A stretch of 64,000 nt of DNA, taken from positions 1,364,001 through 1,428,000 of the forward strand of contig NZ_CP093845.1 in NCBI RefSeq assembly GCF_024732245.1. Reading direction: 5' to 3'. Origin of the DNA: Dietzia sp. B32. GTDB lineage: Bacteria > Actinomycetota > Actinomycetes > Mycobacteriales > Mycobacteriaceae. A model generated the notes under the pieces. It was not told where the DNA came from, made no database searches, and was given only the letters and a program-made list of their open reading frames with translations. Of the stretch, positions 36,852 through 45,050 are shown one piece after another. The translations under genes were made by a program, and so were the position numbers. Every line of letters begins with the position of its first letter. Positions within the stretch are counted from its first letter, which is position 1.

Positions 36852-39539
36852 ATGGCGACCAAGGGGAAAAAGGAGTCGGTCGAAGTCGACGGGCGCACCA
36901 TCCGGTTCACCCACCCCGACAAGGTGCTCTACGAAGCCACCGGCACCACCAAGGCCGATGTGCTGGAGTACTACCAGGCGGTCGCCCCGCTGCTGATCAC
37001 CTACGCGGGCCGGCGGCCGGTGACGCGCAAGCGCTGGCCCGACGGGACCGGCGAGGACTCGTTCTTCGAGAAGAACCTCCCCTCCCACGCGCCCGACTGG
37101 GTGCCGCGCGTCGCGATCGAGCACTCCTCGCGCACCGTCCGCTACCCGGTGCTGGACTCCCCCGCCACGCTCGCCTGGTTCGCCCAACAGGCCGCCCTTG
37201 AGCTGCACGTGCCCCAGTGGACCCTTGAGAACGATGAACCGGGCCGGACGCGCCGGATCGTGATCGACCTCGATCCGGGCCAGGACGTGGATCTGGATAC
37301 GACGGCGAAGGTGGCCCTCCGCGTCCGCGACCTGCTGTCCGAGGCGGGACTCGACTCCTTCCCTGTGACATCCGGGTCCAAGGGGATCCACCTCTACGCC
37401 CGCCTGGAGAAGGCCGTCACCGCCGCCAGCGCCTCCAAGGTGGCCAAGCAGATAGCGCAGTCGCTCGCCAAGCAGACCCCCGACCTGGTCACGGCCACCA
37501 TGACGCGGTCCATCCGTGACGGCAAGGTGTTCGTGGACTGGAGCCAGAACAGCGGCGCCAAGACCACCGTCGCGCCCTACTCCTTACGCGGGCGGGCCGA
37601 ACCGTGGGTCGCCGCTCCCCGCTCGTGGGAGGAACTCGGCGACGGCGGACTCGCGCACCTGCACTGGGACGAGGTCCTCAAGCGGCTGGACTCCGACGGC
37701 GACCTCCTCGACGGGCTCGAGGGCTCAGGTTCCGGTCCCGGTTCGGCCAAGAAGAAGCCGACCACGAAGTCGGCCGCGAAGAAGACTCCGGCGAAGAAGG
37801 CTGGATCCGAAAGCGGGAAGTCCTCGGCCGGTTCGGCCTCGCGGGCCAAGAAATCGGGGGGCGGCAAGAAGAGCTCGTCGTCGTCGTCCGATGACGAGGA
37901 CCCCGAGCCCGCCGACACCAGCGCGACCGACGTCGAGGGCTGCGACGCCGAACCCGCCAGCGAGGACGCCGTGGTCACGAGCCTGGCCGAGTACCGGCGC
38001 AAGCGGGATCGCCGGAACACGCCGGAGCCGTTCGAGGGCGAGGTCGAGACCGATCGCGACGACGTCGACGGGCCGATCTTCGTCATCCAGGAGCACCACG
38101 CCCGGCGCCTGCATTTCGACCTGCGGCTCGAGCACCACGGGGTGCTGGCGTCGTGGGCCGTGCCCAAGAACCTGCCGACCGAGCCCAAGGACCGAAGGCT
38201 GGCGGTGAACACCGAAGACCACCCACTCGGCTACGAGACGTTCGAGGGCACCATCCCCAAGGGCGAGTACGGCGCCGGCCACATGACCATCTGGGATCAG
38301 GGCTGGTACGAGTGCGAGAAATGGCGCTCCGACGAGATCATCGTGTGGCTGCACGGCGACAAGGTCTCCGGCCGCTACGTGCTCGTGCGCACCAGCGCGG
38401 AGAAGAACCAGTGGATCGTGCAGTACATGAAGGACCAGTCGCCCGACTCCTTCTACGGGGGGCGCGACAACCCCAAGTCGTCATACCCGGAGGGCGATAA
38501 GCGGGCGCGCAGCTCGGGCAAGGGGTCGGCCCGGCGCTCGGGCGGCCGATCGTCCGGCGACTCGGGCAGCGGGCCCGGCGGCGCCGACCGGCCTGACGCT
38601 CCCCCGCTGCCGATGATCCCCACCGCCGCCACGGTGACCGAGCTGCCCGACGACAAGTGGGCGTTCGAGGGCAAGTGGGACGGCTACCGGGTGACCATCG
38701 CGACCAGCGGCGCCGGCGGGCAGGCGCGCCTCGTCAGCCGCAACGGCAACTCGATGGACTGGTTGACCGACGGCTTCCCCGGGCTGGCCGACGCGCTCGA
38801 CCGGCCCGCGGTGATCGACGCCGAACTGGTGATCCTGGGCTCCGACGGCGTCCCGGACTTCGCATCACTGGCCAAGCAGGCGGCGGCGGAGGGGCAGGAC
38901 TCGTCGCTGCCCGCCGTGGAACTGTTCGTCTTTGACGTGCTGGAGGTCGACGGCGTGGACCTGCGGACACAGACGTGGGAGCGGCGCCGCGAAGTGCTGG
39001 ACCTGCTCACCCCGGCGCTGACCAGCGTGGATCGGGTGCACGTGCCCGAGGTGCTCGACGGCCCCGGAGACCGCGCCCTGGCCGAGGCGGAGGAGTTCGG
39101 CTGGGAGGGCATCGTCGCCAAACGTCGGGACTCCCGGTACGAGTCCGGGCGGCGGTCCAAGGCGTGGCTCAAGGAGAAGCTGCTCACCACAACCGAGGCC
39201 GTGGTGGGCGGCTGGCGGCCGGGCAAGGGCGGGCGCTCCGGTTCACTCGGCTCACTGCTGCTGGGCCTGCCCGCCGAGACGGGCCTCACCTACATCGGCC
39301 GCGTGGGCACCGGCTTTAGCGACAAGCAGGCCCGCGCACTGCTCGACGAGCTCGAACCACTGACGCGCAAGACCAGCCCGTTCGTCGAACAACTGCCCGC
39401 CGATGCTCGCCGCGACGCCATCTGGGTCCTGCCCAAGCTCGTCGTGGAGGTCCGCCACCAGGGCTTCACCGACGACGGCCACATGCGCCAGTCCTCCTGG
39501 CGCGACATCCGGCGCGACAAGCTGCCGGGGGATCTGTAG
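36852..39539 (+). CDS. ligD: Multifunctional DNA ligase D (Pol-PE-ligase)
   Basis: 895 residues in the mycobacterial order. The primase/polymerase domain (about 1-290) has the metal motif VIDLDPGQDVDLD. A Lys/Ser-rich linker (about 295-345) and the 3'-phosphoesterase domain (about 390-550: HHARRLHFDLRLEHHGVLAS, PKGEYGAGHMTIWDQG) follow. After a second Ser/Gly linker comes the ATP ligase domain (about 600-895) with the nucleotidyl-Lys motif EGKWDGYR and VAKRRDSRYESGRRSKAWLK. It processes and seals ends bridged by Ku. The gene is not in an operon with ku here. Confidence 0.95.
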   Translation: MATKGKKESVEVDGRTIRFTHPDKVLYEATGTTKADVLEYYQAVAPLLITYAGRRPVTRKRWPDGTGEDSFFEKNLPSHAPDWVPRVAIEHSSRTVRYPVLDSPATLAWFAQQAALELHVPQWTLENDEPGRTRRIVIDLDPGQDVDLDTTAKVALRVRDLLSEAGLDSFPVTSGSKGIHLYARLEKAVTAASASKVAKQIAQSLAKQTPDLVTATMTRSIRDGKVFVDWSQNSGAKTTVAPYSLRGRAEPWVAAPRSWEELGDGGLAHLHWDEVLKRLDSDGDLLDGLEGSGSGPGSAKKKPTTKSAAKKTPAKKAGSESGKSSAGSASRAKKSGGGKKSSSSSSDDEDPEPADTSATDVEGCDAEPASEDAVVTSLAEYRRKRDRRNTPEPFEGEVETDRDDVDGPIFVIQEHHARRLHFDLRLEHHGVLASWAVPKNLPTEPKDRRLAVNTEDHPLGYETFEGTIPKGEYGAGHMTIWDQGWYECEKWRSDEIIVWLHGDKVSGRYVLVRTSAEKNQWIVQYMKDQSPDSFYGGRDNPKSSYPEGDKRARSSGKGSARRSGGRSSGDSGSGPGGADRPDAPPLPMIPTAATVTELPDDKWAFEGKWDGYRVTIATSGAGGQARLVSRNGNSMDWLTDGFPGLADALDRPAVIDAELVILGSDGVPDFASLAKQAAAEGQDSSLPAVELFVFDVLEVDGVDLRTQTWERRREVLDLLTPALTSVDRVHVPEVLDGPGDRALAEAEEFGWEGIVAKRRDSRYESGRRSKAWLKEKLLTTTEAVVGGWRPGKGGRSGSLGSLLLGLPAETGLTYIGRVGTGFSDKQARALLDELEPLTRKTSPFVEQLPADARRDAIWVLPKLVVEVRHQGFTDDGHMRQSSWRDIRRDKLPGDL

Positions 39540-40051
39540 GAGAGCCGCGGCAGATCTGCGGAGCAGCCCGCGCCTGAGCCCGCGGGTCCGTCCTCGCGAC
39601 GGCAGACCCCGCCGGTTCGGCGCACCGAGCGAGTGAATGAGTTGTCGGAGGCGGCCGACCTCGTCGTCGTCGTACCCCTCCCGGCGGGACCGGCAGCCTC
39701 GGTACCCGACGCTGACATCTCGGACAGCGGAACCTGGTCGATTGTTGAGAACCCCCGTGACGAGCCTGCTGCAGCGCGGCGGACGAGCCCGTCATCGTCG
39801 TGATTCAGGCATCTGAACACACCGTCCAGGACGCTCGTCCAGACCGATCTGTTCAGATTCTGCGCCTTTTCAAACCCGATGCAATCCTCAGATGTGCTGG
39901 TACAAGCCACTTGTCAGCCAAACCACCGGATTGTGACGTTACGAACAAATGTCAACTTTCAGGTTGCTACCCGCCAGTAGGTAAGCAATCATAAATGAGT
40001 CACGTCAACAGACACCTGTTGACAATCCCCCTTCGTTCGAGAGGCCCTCGC
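39540..40051. other. Intergenic region between ligD and the SipW cluster
   Basis: Holds GTC element copy d (39612-39673) and an AT-richer 150 bases before the exported protein gene. The stretch around 39980-40000 (TAAGCAATCATAAATG) may contain the promoter of the SipW cluster. No coding signal is convincing, although a 50-codon frame continues from the GTC run. Confidence 0.4.
39612..39673 (+). repeat. GGTTCGGC/(GTC)n intergenic element, copy d
   Basis: CCGGTTCGGCGCACCGAGCG, then about 28 bases, then CTCGTCGTCGTCG. Best shared text with copy g (GGTTCGGCCCACCGAGTGA): both keep CACCGAGyGAnTG and the same 38-base spacing to the run. Confidence 0.6.
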
Positions 40052-40711
40052 ATGAGCACCGCGCCCCAGACCCCCCAGCCCGCCGCCAAGAACCAGAACC
40101 GCCGCAAGAAGGTCCGCGCCGTCATGGCCTCCGGCCTCGTGCTGGGCGTCGGCGCCGCTGTGACCCTGGCCGCCTGGTCGGACACCGTCTGGGGCGAGGG
40201 CACCTTCGGTACCGAGAACACGTCCTTCAACATCGACGGCTCGTTCGACGGTGGATCCTCCTGGGCCGCCCACGTCGCCTCCGACGGCGAGGGCACGGAT
40301 GGCCCCGGCGCGATGACGTTCGCCCAGGGCGCCAACAAGCTCATCCCCAACAAGCCCGTCTACCAGCTGGTCGGCCTCAAGGAGACCGAGGGCAACCTCG
40401 GAGCCGACATCGTGCTCAGCCGCACCAACTCCGACAGCTCGCCCCTGGCGCCGTACGTGAGCGTCGGCGTCGCCAACGTCGGAACGAGCGCGACCGCCCC
40501 GAAGTGCGACAGCTCCGTCACCTTCACCCGGACCGCCACCATCGGCGCGGCGCCCGGGGAGATGCTGACCGGCGACATCGCCGCCGAGGGTTACCGCTGG
40601 GTGTGCTTCTCCGCCACCCTCGCCAATGGCGCCCCCCTCGAGGTCGGCGACGAGCTCTCCGACGCGATCCTCTGGGAGTTCACCGCCACCTCCAAGGACC
40701 CCGTCGCGTAA
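40052..40711 (+). CDS. Alternate signal-mediated exported protein (SipW substrate)
   Basis: 219 residues. The N-terminal region RRKKVRAVMASGLVLGVGAA is followed by VTLAAWSDTVWGEGTFG, the SipW-type cleavage and anchor motif (A-W-S-D-x-x-x-G-x-F), then NIDGSFDGGSSWAAH. This matches the RER_14450-like family of secreted proteins processed by SipW-type peptidases. The mature part is a predicted beta-rich domain with two Cys. The cognate peptidase is the next gene. Confidence 0.82.
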   Translation: MSTAPQTPQPAAKNQNRRKKVRAVMASGLVLGVGAAVTLAAWSDTVWGEGTFGTENTSFNIDGSFDGGSSWAAHVASDGEGTDGPGAMTFAQGANKLIPNKPVYQLVGLKETEGNLGADIVLSRTNSDSSPLAPYVSVGVANVGTSATAPKCDSSVTFTRTATIGAAPGEMLTGDIAAEGYRWVCFSATLANGAPLEVGDELSDAILWEFTATSKDPVA

Positions 40712-40814
40712 TAACTCGTGACCGCGGTGGCGGGCGACGATCCCGCCGCCGCACCCATCTCGCCTTCTCCCTCCCCTCCCCCTTTCGACTCCCAGCCCTC
40801 ACCAGGAGAACGCC

Positions 40815-41429
40815 ATGAGCACACCGACCGTGCAGACCCCCTCGGAAGGCCCGGCCTCAGCTGCCACCTCCCACCGGGCACCGCGCACACGGTCGGTGTG
40901 GTCGTACATCGGCGGCGGCATCGCCAATCTCCTGGCTGCGGGCGGAGTCGTGGCAGTGGGGCTCGTGATCGCCGCGGTCACCATGAACATCTCGCTGATC
41001 ATGTTCAAGACCGGGTCGATGAGCCCCACCATCCCCACCGGAGCCGTGGCGGTGGTCAAGGAGATCTCCGCCGACGAGATCCGCGTGGGCGACGTCATCA
41101 CGGTCGACCGCGGAGAGGGCAAACTCCCGGTGACCCACCGGGTCGTGGAGGTGCACCCGCAGACGCCCGGCGAGGCGCTCGTGCAGATGAAGGGCGACGC
41201 CAACCCCAACATCGACCCCGGCATGTACCGGGTCGAGACGGTCCGCAAGGTGCTGTGGTCGGTGCCCGAGCTCGCGAACATCATCGTCTGGTTCAGCAAT
41301 CCCATGGTGCTGGGCGGAATCACCGGACTGGCCGCGCTCGGAGTGCTGTGGGCCTTCTGGCCCAAGGACGAGGACGAGGTCGAGGTCGAGGTCGAGGTCG
41401 AGGTCGACGGGGGGCCCGCTCATGCGTGA
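40815..41429 (+). CDS. sipW: SipW-type signal peptidase I
   Basis: 204 residues. It has two membrane spans (VVAVGLVIAAVTMNISLIMF and ITGLAALGVLWAFW) around the catalytic domain. Ser lies in FKTGSMSPTIPTG and the general base is His in LPVTHRVVEVHP, the Ser/His arrangement of archaeal/ER/SipW peptidases rather than the bacterial Ser/Lys one. The tail EDEVEVEVEVEVDGG is encoded by five GAGGTC repeats. The stop overlaps the next gene start by 8 bases. It should cleave both neighbouring exported proteins. Confidence 0.9.
   Translation: MSTPTVQTPSEGPASAATSHRAPRTRSVWSYIGGGIANLLAAGGVVAVGLVIAAVTMNISLIMFKTGSMSPTIPTGAVAVVKEISADEIRVGDVITVDRGEGKLPVTHRVVEVHPQTPGEALVQMKGDANPNIDPGMYRVETVRKVLWSVPELANIIVWFSNPMVLGGITGLAALGVLWAFWPKDEDEVEVEVEVEVDGGPAHA
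41376..41405 (+). repeat. Five tandem GAGGTC hexamers in the sipW 3' end
   Basis: Five perfect 6-bp units encoding (Glu-Val)5 in the acidic cytoplasmic tail of the signal peptidase. They keep frame if the copy number changes, so the tail can vary by two residues per unit. Confidence 0.85.
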
Positions 41430-43125
41430 GTCAGTCAAGCAGCCGCGCATCCTCCTGGCGTTCGCCGGCGTCCTGGCCCTGCTCGCGACCCTGGCTCTGG
41501 GGGCCGCCACCATGCGTCCGACCGAGGCGACGTGGCAGGACACGGTCCACGGCGAGTCGGTGTTCGGCGCGGACCCCGCCGGGATCAAGAGCTACGCGCG
41601 CGCCATCTCGGGCAACGGTGTGATCAAACGCCCCATCACCTCGGACCCCATCGGTCCGGCGCGCGCCGTCGCGAACCCGACAAACCGCAGCGACTCAGCT
41701 CGGTTGGCGTACGACGACAGCGGGGCCTTCGACGTTCTGCCCCTGGAGATGTCGGGGAACGCGTGCGCCGGTGTGGGCGCGCAGCAAGCCGCGAGCTGCG
41801 GGGCCACCGCGACCGTTCCCCCTGCTGGCAGCTTCGCAAAGTCCGACGTACGAAACCTCAAGTTGTGGGCGGCGGGCATCAGAGGCGTTCAGAACGTGAC
41901 GTTCGAATCGTCGTCGAGCCAAGCTCCCATCACCGCGACCGCAACGTGTGTGGCAGGTCAGACGATTGAGCCTCGCGTCTCCGCCGGTGGCCCAATCCTG
42001 CTTCGCGGGCGAACGCCTCTCTACCTGCCCCCGGCCAATCGCCAGACATCCGCCACTGACCGCGGCTTCCTGTCGCACAACATCAGCGGCGTCTTACAGG
42101 TCCACCAGTCGCAAGGGCCGGGCTGGGCCAAGGTGGAAGTTCGACTCCACGTCGAGAACGTCTATCCGCTCTCGGATTGGACCCTGCACGTAGTCCTCGC
42201 GTCCGCCGAATGCGGCATCGCGCAGGACATGCCCGCCGAATCGCCCCGGCCCACCACCGCCCGACCGAAGGCTCTGGCGGAGGCTCCCAACCAACCGGCA
42301 ACGGCGACTTTCGCTAGCCGGACTGCTCTGCGGATGACCCCGGAGGTGGAGCCGACCGTCGAGTCCACCACGGTGCTTCCCACCGAGGACCGCAGTGCGA
42401 TCGGCGGTCGTACGCCTGAATCGGAGCTGCCTACGCTCGACGACGCCGCGAACGACGAGAGCGCCCGAGAGACCGATGAGGACTCCGGGGTCGCCACCAC
42501 GACGGGTGCAACTCCGTCGCCGACAACCTCGACTCCCGCGAAGACCACAGCCACCGCTACGTCGACCACCTCGGAGCATGAGCCGTCCGAGTCCCAGTCG
42601 AGCACGACCGCGTCCGGCACCTCCGAGCCGGCCACCAGCGAATCCCCTGACCCGACCGCTGTCGCGGAGCCCACCGAACAGTCCGCCGTGCCTGAGGGGC
42701 CGCAACAGCCCGAGTCGGTGCGCGTGGGCCGGGAGTTCACCGTGGTCAACCGCGACGGCGTCGAGTTGGGCCGCGCGAAGGTCGAGGACATCGTGCGCAC
42801 GCCCGGCTGCGGAGTCGAGCTCACCCTGAGCATCACCACCTCCGCCGAGGCGGGCCCAGACCGGTGGGCGTCCGTCGGCCCGGATGACTTCGCCGAGGTC
42901 CGCGCCGGCGAGACCACCCGGGGGGCCACACGCCTCAGCTCGGACTGCGAGCATGCCGCCGACTCCAGGACCACCGACCTGTCGCCGGGGCGGGACTACG
43001 AGATCGTCATCGCGTTCCAGCTCGACGACTCCGCGCAACGGGCAATGCTCCAACCCGACGGCACCGCCGGGTGGATCTTCGACCTGCCGCCGCTGACACG
43101 GGTGACAGCCACGACCGAGGCGTGA
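41422..43125 (+). CDS. Large SipW-dependent exported protein with Ser/Thr/Pro-rich linker
   Basis: 567 residues. A signal region (RILLAFAGVLALLATLALGA) is followed by TEATWQDTVHGESVFGADPAG, the same cleavage motif as the 40052 product. A folded first domain (about 40-270) and a long low-complexity Thr/Ser/Glu/Pro segment (about 280-425: TTTGATPSPTTSTPAKTTA) come next. A second domain (about 430-567: FTVVNRDGVELGRAKVEDIV) ends at the C-terminus without a sorting signal or transmembrane anchor. The linker suggests a wall-spanning or glycosylated stalk. Surface role inferred, function unknown. Confidence 0.75.
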   Translation: MRESVKQPRILLAFAGVLALLATLALGAATMRPTEATWQDTVHGESVFGADPAGIKSYARAISGNGVIKRPITSDPIGPARAVANPTNRSDSARLAYDDSGAFDVLPLEMSGNACAGVGAQQAASCGATATVPPAGSFAKSDVRNLKLWAAGIRGVQNVTFESSSSQAPITATATCVAGQTIEPRVSAGGPILLRGRTPLYLPPANRQTSATDRGFLSHNISGVLQVHQSQGPGWAKVEVRLHVENVYPLSDWTLHVVLASAECGIAQDMPAESPRPTTARPKALAEAPNQPATATFASRTALRMTPEVEPTVESTTVLPTEDRSAIGGRTPESELPTLDDAANDESARETDEDSGVATTTGATPSPTTSTPAKTTATATSTTSEHEPSESQSSTTASGTSEPATSESPDPTAVAEPTEQSAVPEGPQQPESVRVGREFTVVNRDGVELGRAKVEDIVRTPGCGVELTLSITTSAEAGPDRWASVGPDDFAEVRAGETTRGATRLSSDCEHAADSRTTDLSPGRDYEIVIAFQLDDSAQRAMLQPDGTAGWIFDLPPLTRVTATTEA

Positions 43126-43131
43126 CATGAA

Positions 43132-43165
43132 CGGCCCCGGCCAGGAGAACTCCTGGTCGGGGTCG
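43132..43165 (+). terminator. Hairpin after the SipW cluster
   Basis: Stem CGGCCCCGGCCAGGAG / CTCCTGGTCGGGGTCG with a 2-base loop (one G-T pair per arm), 7 bases after the stop at 43125. A long GC stem without a T tract, as usual for actinobacterial terminators. Confidence 0.7.
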
Positions 43166-43232
43166 CGTCGTATCAGTCGCCCGGACCCGGGCCAACGAGG
43201 TGACTGTCGACGACCTGAGCCGGCTACCCCGG

Positions 43233-43294
43233 CCGGTTCGGCATGGCGGGACGGCGCGTGCAGTGGAGAAGGGCGCACCTCGTCGTCGTCGTCG
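43233..43294 (+). repeat. GGTTCGGC/(GTC)n intergenic element, copy e
   Basis: CCGGTTCGGCATGGCGGGAC, then about 26 bases, then CTCGTCGTCGTCGTCG. The two ends and spacing (36 bases) fit the family; the CACCGAG part is not kept. Confidence 0.5.
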
Positions 43295-43627
43295 AAGCGT
43301 CGATCAGCATCACTCGCGTACCCGCCCGGTGCACCTCGCTAGATGGCGATGATGCGGGGTCCCACCGATCCCGACTCCGGATACCCGAGCGAACCGCGCA
43401 CGAACCTACTGACTTCCCAGAGAACCCGATCCCACCACCAGAACACCATTTCGGACATGGCCCTACCTCCTGCTCGGGGAGCCAGACGGCCTCCGGCCCG
43501 CTGGGTCAAGTGTGGACCGACACTCTGGGAATCACCCCTGCGGTGGGCTGAGAGTCAGGGAGGAGACGAGGATCTCCTACTTCACCCGCCGACCGGAGAC
43601 GAAGAAAACGCCCATGCGTTAGTGGCC

Positions 43628-43656
43628 GGTGCCCTGGACCGGCCTTGCAGGGCACC
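43628..43656. repeat. Hairpin family B, copy 1
   Basis: GGTGCCCTG and CAGGGCACC arms around 11 bases, followed by GCTGGTCAAGGCCGCTGTTT, which parallels the CCAGGTCAGCGGCGGTTT tail of copies 3 and 4. It lies just beyond the 3' end of the DUF6328-like gene and could terminate it. Confidence 0.65.
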
Positions 43657-43699
43657 GCTGGTCAAGGCCGCTGTTTCTCGCCGCGGAGTGGAGAGGCGG

Positions 43700-44257
43700 T
43701 CAGTCCGCGACGTACGGATTCGACGCGGCGTGGTGGCGGACGCGGGCCGGGACCACGAACAGCATGACCGCCACAAAGGCTGCCATCACCGCCGCGGCGA
43801 CGAGCCCCCACGCGGTCCCCAGCACCAGCGGGAACACCAACGCGACCAGACCCACGAGCGCGACCGACAGGATCGACAGCCCGACACGGGCGAGCGTCGC
43901 CGACAGCCGGAGCACCCGGTCCTTGCGGTGGGAGCGGAACACCGCGCGGTGGATCATCACCGGCGCCAGCAGGAGCACCGTCGAGGCCAGGGCGAGTGAC
44001 AGGACCGCCAGATAGAGGGCGCGAGCGCCTCCGCCGATCTCCGCGAAGCGGTCCTGGAACGGCAGCACGAGCAGGAAGCCGGTGAGCACCTGGCCGCCGG
44101 TCTGGACGATGCGCAGCTCCTGGAGCAGCTCGATCCAGTTGCGGTCGATGCGCTGCGCCTCGGTCTCATTGCGCTCGGCCTCGTTGCGGTCGACCTCGTG
44201 GGGCTCGACCTCGTGGCGCTCGGGTTGGTCGCGGTCCCCGATTCCGTCGGCGTGCAT
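43700..44257 (-). CDS. DUF6328-like membrane protein
   Basis: 185 residues. A charged N-terminus of repeated Glu/Arg/Asn units (EPHEVDRNEAERNETEAQRI) is followed by four membrane spans (GGQVLTGFLLVLPFQDRF, LYLAVLSLALASTVLLLAPV, GLSILSVALVGLVALVFPLV, AWGLVAAAVMAAFVAVMLFV). The E-L-R-I-x-Q-x-G-x-Q start of the domain is typical of DUF6328. GAGAGGAGC precedes ATG 44257. Function unknown. It is bracketed by two copies of hairpin family B. Confidence 0.72.
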   Translation of the reverse strand: MHADGIGDRDQPERHEVEPHEVDRNEAERNETEAQRIDRNWIELLQELRIVQTGGQVLTGFLLVLPFQDRFAEIGGGARALYLAVLSLALASTVLLLAPVMIHRAVFRSHRKDRVLRLSATLARVGLSILSVALVGLVALVFPLVLGTAWGLVAAAVMAAFVAVMLFVVPARVRHHAASNPYVAD

Positions 44258-44344
44258 GACGCTCCTCTCGCCGCGTGCCTCCATGGTGGTCCGGTCGCCG
44301 CGGCGGCGGGATCTAACCGGCAATTCGCCCACTCGGAGGCGCTG

Positions 44345-44385
44345 ACCTGCGGTGCCCTGCACAGGGGTTACAGGGCGCCGCAGGT
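44345..44385. repeat. Hairpin family B, copy 2 (in a divergent promoter region)
   Basis: ACCTGCGGTGCCCTG and CAGGGCGCCGCAGGT form a 15-bp stem (one mismatch/G-T) around an 11-base loop. It ends 16 bases before the ATG at 44402 and 88 bases from the divergent start at 44257, so here it cannot be a simple terminator. Confidence 0.75.
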
Positions 44386-44401
44386 CCGGCACGATGAGGT
44401 C

Positions 44402-44962
44402 ATGGTCAAACCGTCCAACACCTCCGCCATCGCCTCCGCCACCGGCCGCCCGTGGGACGAGTGGGTCGAACTGCTCGAGCAGGCCGGGGCGCGGGAGATG
44501 AACCACACGGCGATCGCCAAGCTGACTCTGGAGCACATGCCCGGGTCGGTGGAGCGGGCCGAGTGGTGGGCGCAGGGCGCGGCCATCGCCTACGAGCAGC
44601 ACGCCGGCCTGCGGGTTCCGGGCCAGTCCTGCGACGGCGACTTCCAACTGTCCACCTCGCGGACCGTGGCCGGGGACAAGGATGCGGCCCTGCAGGCGTG
44701 GGCCGAGCTCGTCGCCGGACGCGAGGAGTTCGGCGGGATTCCGGTGGAGGCCGAACCGTCGGTGACGCGGTCCGAGAAGTGGCGCTACTGGCGGGTCCCG
44801 CTGGCCGACGGCACACGCGTGGCGATCAACTTCAGCGACAAGGCCGGGGGCAGCTCCGGTAGCAAGGCGACCGTGGGGCTGGCGCACACCAAACTCGACT
44901 CGGCCGAAGCGATCGCGTACTGGCGGCCGGTGTGGAAGGAGCTGTTGGCGCAGCTCAGCTGA
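44402..44962 (+). CDS. DUF4287-like protein
   Basis: 186 residues. The N-terminal SAIASATGRPWDEWVELLEQ is a DUF4287-like helical unit (T-G-r-x-W-x-x-W-x-x-L). The second half (WRVPLADGTRVAINFSDKAG, VGLAHTKLDSAEAIAYWR) resembles SRPBCC-type activator domains that follow DUF4287 in other actinobacteria. No signal or membrane span. Function unknown. Confidence 0.65.
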   Translation: MVKPSNTSAIASATGRPWDEWVELLEQAGAREMNHTAIAKLTLEHMPGSVERAEWWAQGAAIAYEQHAGLRVPGQSCDGDFQLSTSRTVAGDKDAALQAWAELVAGREEFGGIPVEAEPSVTRSEKWRYWRVPLADGTRVAINFSDKAGGSSGSKATVGLAHTKLDSAEAIAYWRPVWKELLAQLS

Positions 44963-44991
44963 CCGCCCGGCCGGTTCGGCGGGCCGGGCGG
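44963..44991 (+). terminator. Hairpin after the DUF4287-like gene
   Basis: CCGCCCGGCC and GGCCGGGCGG, a perfect 10-bp stem around a 9-base loop containing GGTTCGGCG, starts on the base after the stop at 44962. It overlaps the left part of GTC element copy f. Confidence 0.75.
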
Positions 44992-45050
44992 ACGGCTGGT
45001 TCGCCGGGGGCTGAGCTCGTTGTCGTCGTCGTCGTGGTTTCGTCGTCGTC
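44971..45050 (+). repeat. GGTTCGGC/(GTC)n intergenic element, copy f
   Basis: CCGGTTCGGCGGGCCGGGCG, then about 25 bases, then GAGCTCGTTGTCGTCGTCG and a second short TCGTCGTCGTC run. It fills the 86-base gap between convergent genes. Confidence 0.55.

Larger units (their letters stand above)
43166..43699. other. Intergenic region between convergent genes
   Basis: Contains GTC element copy e (43233-43294) and hairpin family copy B1 (43628-43656). The rest shows no coding character. Confidence 0.5.
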
